The position numbers and the translations under genes are program-made. Below are positions 5,649 to 6,733 of a stretch of DNA of 6,733 nt, in pieces (position 1 is the first letter of the stretch; every line of letters starts with the position of its first letter). The stretch lies in NCBI GenBank assembly GCA_021162285.1, contig JAGGYZ010000222.1, positions 1 through 6,733 of the forward strand, read 5' to 3'. The notes under the pieces are model-generated. The model was given only the letters and a program-made list of their open reading frames with translations. It did not search any database and was not told where the DNA came from. The stretch is from Candidatus Fermentibacteraceae bacterium. GTDB taxonomy: Bacteria; Fermentibacterota; Fermentibacteria; Fermentibacterales; JCC-6.

Positions 5649-6196
5649 GCAAAAAGATATTACTTCACATCTGTTGTGCCCCGTGTGCAACAGCAGTTGT
5701 GGAAAATCTTCGAACAGACGGATACGATATTACCGGTTATTTTTACAACCCCTCCATTCATCCATGGAAAGAGTTTAAACGGCGGATGGACACACTGAAG
5801 GAATGGGCACCAGCGATCGATCTGCCGGTGATATACAGTGAAGAGTACCCCCTTGAAGACAACATAAGGATGCTGCTTGGAAGCCCGAACAGATGCTTTG
5901 CCTGTTTCAGCGACAGAATGAACAAAACTGCACAGCTGGCAAAAGAGCTGGGTATGGAACAGTTTACAACGACTTTGACCGTAAGCCCCTATCAGAATCA
6001 AAAGCTTCTAATAAAGGCGGGGGAAGCAGCCTCTTCCATTCATGGAATTCGGTATCTTTACAGGGATTACAGAAACAGCTACAGAAGATCAATTGAATTG
6101 TCCCGGGGCCTGCATATGTACCGTCAGCCGTACTGCGGCTGCGTGTTCAGCGAGCGGGACCGTTACCTGAAGATCAAATCTCCTGGTCAGGTATAA
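5645..6196 (+). CDS. queH: QueH, cobalamin-independent epoxyqueuosine reductase (DUF208 family)
   Basis: This 183-residue protein starts at GTG 5645, overlapping the ruvB stop by 4 bp, with AGGAAG at 5629-5634 ten bases upstream. QueH carries out the last step of queuosine synthesis, reducing epoxyqueuosine to queuosine at the wobble position of GUN-decoding tRNAs. It replaces the unrelated cobalamin enzyme QueG and carries iron-sulfur and iron centres. Family cysteines are all present: CCAPC (10-14), RCFAC (83-87) and YCGC (163-166). The substrate-site region YFYNPSIHPWKEFKRR (32-47) and TLTVSPYQNQ (110-119) are also typical. No other queuosine gene is in the window. Coupling to ruvB suggests expression with the ruv genes and parallels the frequent ruvB-queA/tgt linkage elsewhere. 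Length and motifs look complete. Confidence 0.94.
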   Translation: MSKKILLHICCAPCATAVVENLRTDGYDITGYFYNPSIHPWKEFKRRMDTLKEWAPAIDLPVIYSEEYPLEDNIRMLLGSPNRCFACFSDRMNKTAQLAKELGMEQFTTTLTVSPYQNQKLLIKAGEAASSIHGIRYLYRDYRNSYRRSIELSRGLHMYRQPYCGCVFSERDRYLKIKSPGQV

Positions 6197-6222
6197 CCCA
6201 TATCGGGTATTGACCTGTCTTT
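6186..6222 (+). terminator. Possible terminator hairpin at the end of queH
   Basis: CAGGT (6188-6192) can pair with ACCTG (6213-6217), and ACCC (6196-6199) with GGGT (6205-6208), across an internal loop (ATA against ATTG). The downstream sequence TCTTTCCTTT is pyrimidine-rich but has no long T-run. The stem contains the queH stop codon. It is a plausible weak intrinsic terminator. Its descending arm overlaps the TTGACC of the promoter for the next gene, so the two signals compete for the same bases. Confidence 0.35.
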
Positions 6223-6239
6223 CCTTTGCTGTAATACTT
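6211..6239 (+). promoter_or_regulatory. Sigma70-like promoter with extended -10 upstream of the secreted repeat-protein gene
   Basis: The best-looking promoter in the window. TTGACC begins at about 6210 (5 of 6 to the -35 consensus), followed after about 17 bp by AATACT (about 6233-6238, 4 of 6). The -10 is preceded by TG one base upstream, giving the extended -10 form TGTAATACT. It predicts a transcript start near 6245 and a leader of about 40 nt before ATG 6285. The match is by eye and the housekeeping sigma factor of this organism is assumed to recognise such elements. Confidence 0.5.
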
Positions 6240-6284
6240 AAGCTGTGGTAGTCCCGCGCAAGGCAGCATCATTTGGAGGGTTTT

Positions 6285-6733
6285 ATGAAATATTTGTATT
6301 TAATGTTTGTTCTGGGTCTTTGTTTTCCAGTTTTCGCGGAAAGTGAAACTCAGACCGACTGGGCAGGCGGGTCCGGAGTTCAGGGGCCGGTGACCAACTG
6401 GCAGGACAGGTTTTACATGTCCGGCGATATGGACTGGGACACAACACCCGGTCAGCTCAAACTCATTGTTAACCGCGATGAGAATCAGATAACTTCAGCG
6501 AACGGCCCCACTTATGTGGTTGCTATTGATATAGACCAGGATGGAGACATGGACGCAGCAGGCTGTGCATACAATTCCGGTGAGGTGTTCTGGAACGAAA
6601 ACACCAACGGACAGGGTACAGCATGGTCCAAGCATGTTATAGGCACTATTGGTACCCCCAGGTTTATCGCTGTTGCCGATTTTGACGGTAACGGATACCG
6701 CGACATAGTAGCATCCAGCGATTCCGAGAACAA
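6285..6733 (+). CDS. Secreted FG-GAP/VCBS repeat protein, N-terminal part (3' truncated by window edge)
   Basis: The frame is open from ATG 6285 to the right edge (149 complete codons), with GGAGGG at 6275-6280, four bases before the start. Residues 1-18 (MKYLYLMFVLGLCFPVFA) form a signal peptide with a likely type I cleavage site after Ala18. A Trp-rich linker follows (DWAGGSGVQGPVTNWQ, 25-40). Then come calcium-loop repeats: AIDIDQDGDMD (80-90) with alternating Asp, and VADFDGNGYRD (130-140). The motif VFWNEN...WSKHVIG (101-120) between them is the usual companion strand pair. Such repeats build beta-propellers on exported or surface proteins and bind Ca2+. In this kind of genome they often end in a C-terminal sorting domain like the one at the left edge, which here would lie beyond the window. 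The ligand or enzymatic role is unknown. Confidence 0.85.
   Translation, partial: MKYLYLMFVLGLCFPVFAESETQTDWAGGSGVQGPVTNWQDRFYMSGDMDWDTTPGQLKLIVNRDENQITSANGPTYVVAIDIDQDGDMDAAGCAYNSGEVFWNENTNGQGTAWSKHVIGTIGTPRFIAVADFDGNGYRDIVASSDSEN

Noticed and set aside
5660..6001. 113-codon open frame on the minus strand, Cys-rich
   Set aside because: The cysteines come from the complement of queH codons; there is no ribosome binding site or family motif.
6315..6326. Possible lipobox (LGLC) in the signal peptide of the last gene
   Set aside because: The residue before Cys is Leu rather than Gly/Ala/Ser, and a good type I site VFA-ES follows, so a lipoprotein is unlikely.
6512..6733. Minus-strand open frame at the right edge
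   Set aside because: It is antisense to the signal-peptide/FG-GAP protein, whose Ca-loop repeats and ribosome binding site define the coding strand.
1..6733. Mobile elements, CRISPR arrays, tRNA or rRNA genes, toxin-antitoxin or phage genes
   Set aside because: No transposase-like protein, regularly spaced repeats, cloverleaf-like sequence or terminal inverted repeats were seen; nearly all bases are in the listed genes.

Overview
The window is a dense, almost entirely plus-strand stretch of bacterial chromosome with roughly balanced base composition (estimated by eye). No phage, transposon, CRISPR or RNA gene is visible. The two edge genes encode secreted proteins. One ends in a FlgD-Ig/type IX-like C-terminal domain (NP...VFDVYGR...WDAEDIPAGVHFVRL...). 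The other opens with a signal peptide and Ca-loop FG-GAP/VCBS repeats. This pairing fits the FCB superphylum and neighbouring candidate phyla (for example Fermentibacteria, Cloacimonetes, Eisenbacteria), but phylum assignment is inference only.

Layout: (1) 3-326, C-terminal end of a secreted protein. (2) 317-368, two consecutive hairpins. The second is a striking 15-bp stem with a 3-nt loop, just upstream of the next gene's ribosome binding site. (3) 392-2764, a tightly coupled set of three unfamiliar genes, each starting with a CxxC...CxxC zinc ribbon. The first two end in a two-helix membrane hairpin and share a Y-x-P-[FL]-W-V-V ... V-D-x-x-[ST]-G-[KR] motif; the third is a soluble relative. 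This is the least explained part of the window. (4) 2827-6196, a run of yebC, ruvC, ruvA, ruvB and queH with junctions of -8 to +1 bp. It encodes a YebC/TACO1 regulator, the complete RuvABC Holliday-junction machinery, and the cobalamin-independent epoxyqueuosine reductase of tRNA queuosine synthesis. (5) 6197-6284, a short intergenic region with a possible terminator and a good sigma70-like promoter. (6) 6285-6733, N-terminal part of the secreted repeat protein, running off the right edge.

How the genes work together: RuvA and RuvB form the branch-migration motor on Holliday junctions and RuvC cuts the junction, so ruvCAB is a complete functional unit. YebC is a common neighbour, and QueH is joined by a 4-bp GTGA overlap. 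The zinc-ribbon genes overlap each other by 8 and 4 bp, so they are probably made together and act together, perhaps with two subunits anchored in the inner membrane. Their function cannot be assigned from the sequence. Two leader regions (before yebC and before the last gene) share an 11/12 match, AAGGYAGCATCA, and each has a TTGACC element.
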